Assembly (NCBI GenBank): GCA_017882445.1
Contig: JADGPK010000015.1
Location: 1-50,389 of the forward strand
Length of the DNA stretch: 50,389 bases
Direction of reading: 5' to 3'
DNA from: Solirubrobacteraceae bacterium
GTDB lineage: Bacteria; Actinomycetota; Thermoleophilia; Solirubrobacterales; Solirubrobacteraceae
Part shown: piece after piece, positions 50,299-50,389 of the stretch
Numbering within the stretch: position 1 is the stretch's first letter
How the letters are laid out: every line of letters begins with the position of its first letter
Position numbers and translations under genes: made by a program
Notes under the pieces: model-generated
Databases searched by the model: none
Told to the model about the DNA's origin: nothing
Seen by the model: only the letters and a program-made list of their open reading frames with translations

Positions 50299-50389
50299 GA
50301 TTTCCACGCCTTGAAGGGTGCCAAAACTCTGATCTGGCGTGAGCGCGAGCCTTGTGCGGGCTCTGGGAGCATCGCGGGATGCTCGGTGG

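Overview
The window is GC-rich DNA with dense, short-spaced genes. It is most consistent with an actinobacterium, probably of the Solirubrobacterales/Thermoleophilia type (inference). The evidence is: tRNA and rnpB structure of bacterial type, an actinobacterial/Gram-positive SOS box (GAAC-N4-GTTC) in front of lexA, a single-chain GlyRS, the guaB3-guaA pair, the order rplM-rpsI-glmM-glmS-nnr-alr, and aa3-type oxidase genes with tiny membrane subunits.

Layout. (1) 1-3957 looks like the eroded end of an integrated element: a truncated HNH-like gene, a frameshifted gene, an unknown 262-aa protein, two secreted lipoproteins, and a tyrosine-integrase fragment pointing into the 3' end of tRNA-Pro(TGG). 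(2) 4101-18930 is ordinary chromosome: DUF1015, OsmC, a CoA-type Nudix hydrolase, 1-Cys peroxiredoxin, a membrane protein, a Rossmann protein, glycyl-tRNA synthetase, an acyl-CoA dehydrogenase/3-hydroxyacyl-CoA dehydrogenase pair, an ECF sigma factor coupled to a DNA alkyl-guanine methyltransferase, thioredoxin reductase, two membrane lipid-related genes, a class I glutamine amidotransferase and a crotonase. (3) 18994-28910 is a respiratory block with two separate cytochrome c oxidase sets. The first is ctaC-ctaD-ctaB plus two small membrane proteins, and its subunit I has the A1-type HPEV motif. The second is ctaC-ctaD-(two-domain stress-like protein)-ctaE plus a 36-aa membrane peptide, and its subunit I has the A2-type YSHPxV motif. 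A CBS-domain protein sits between them, and a convergent lipoprotein fusing cytochrome c to a cupredoxin follows.

(4) 28966-32680 holds a glycosyltransferase, small secreted or zinc-ribbon proteins and a HIT protein. (5) 32267-41711 (minus) is a long run for translation and cell-wall precursor supply: rplM, rpsI (with a large acidic N-terminal extension), glmM, glmS, nnr, alr, a CCA-adding/poly(A) polymerase-family enzyme and HIT. (6) 41974-44842 (minus) is guaB3-guaA. (7) 45008-48636 (plus) is a strongly diverged leucyl-tRNA-synthetase-like protein, translationally coupled to a threonine-synthase-like PLP enzyme. (8) The right end has a small acidic protein, RNase P RNA with a good promoter and terminator, lexA with a perfect SOS box over its predicted start site, and tRNA-Leu(GAG) with its terminator.

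The strongest candidates for something undescribed are the LeuRS-like protein, whose leucine pocket and editing motif are altered, with its coupled PLP enzyme; the stress-like two-domain protein and micro-subunits built into the second oxidase operon; and the acidic repeat extension on ribosomal protein S9. Several genes also have a -10-like hexamer 6-8 bases before the start codon and no Shine-Dalgarno, which suggests leaderless transcripts. No searches or structure predictions were run; all family calls come from motif recognition.
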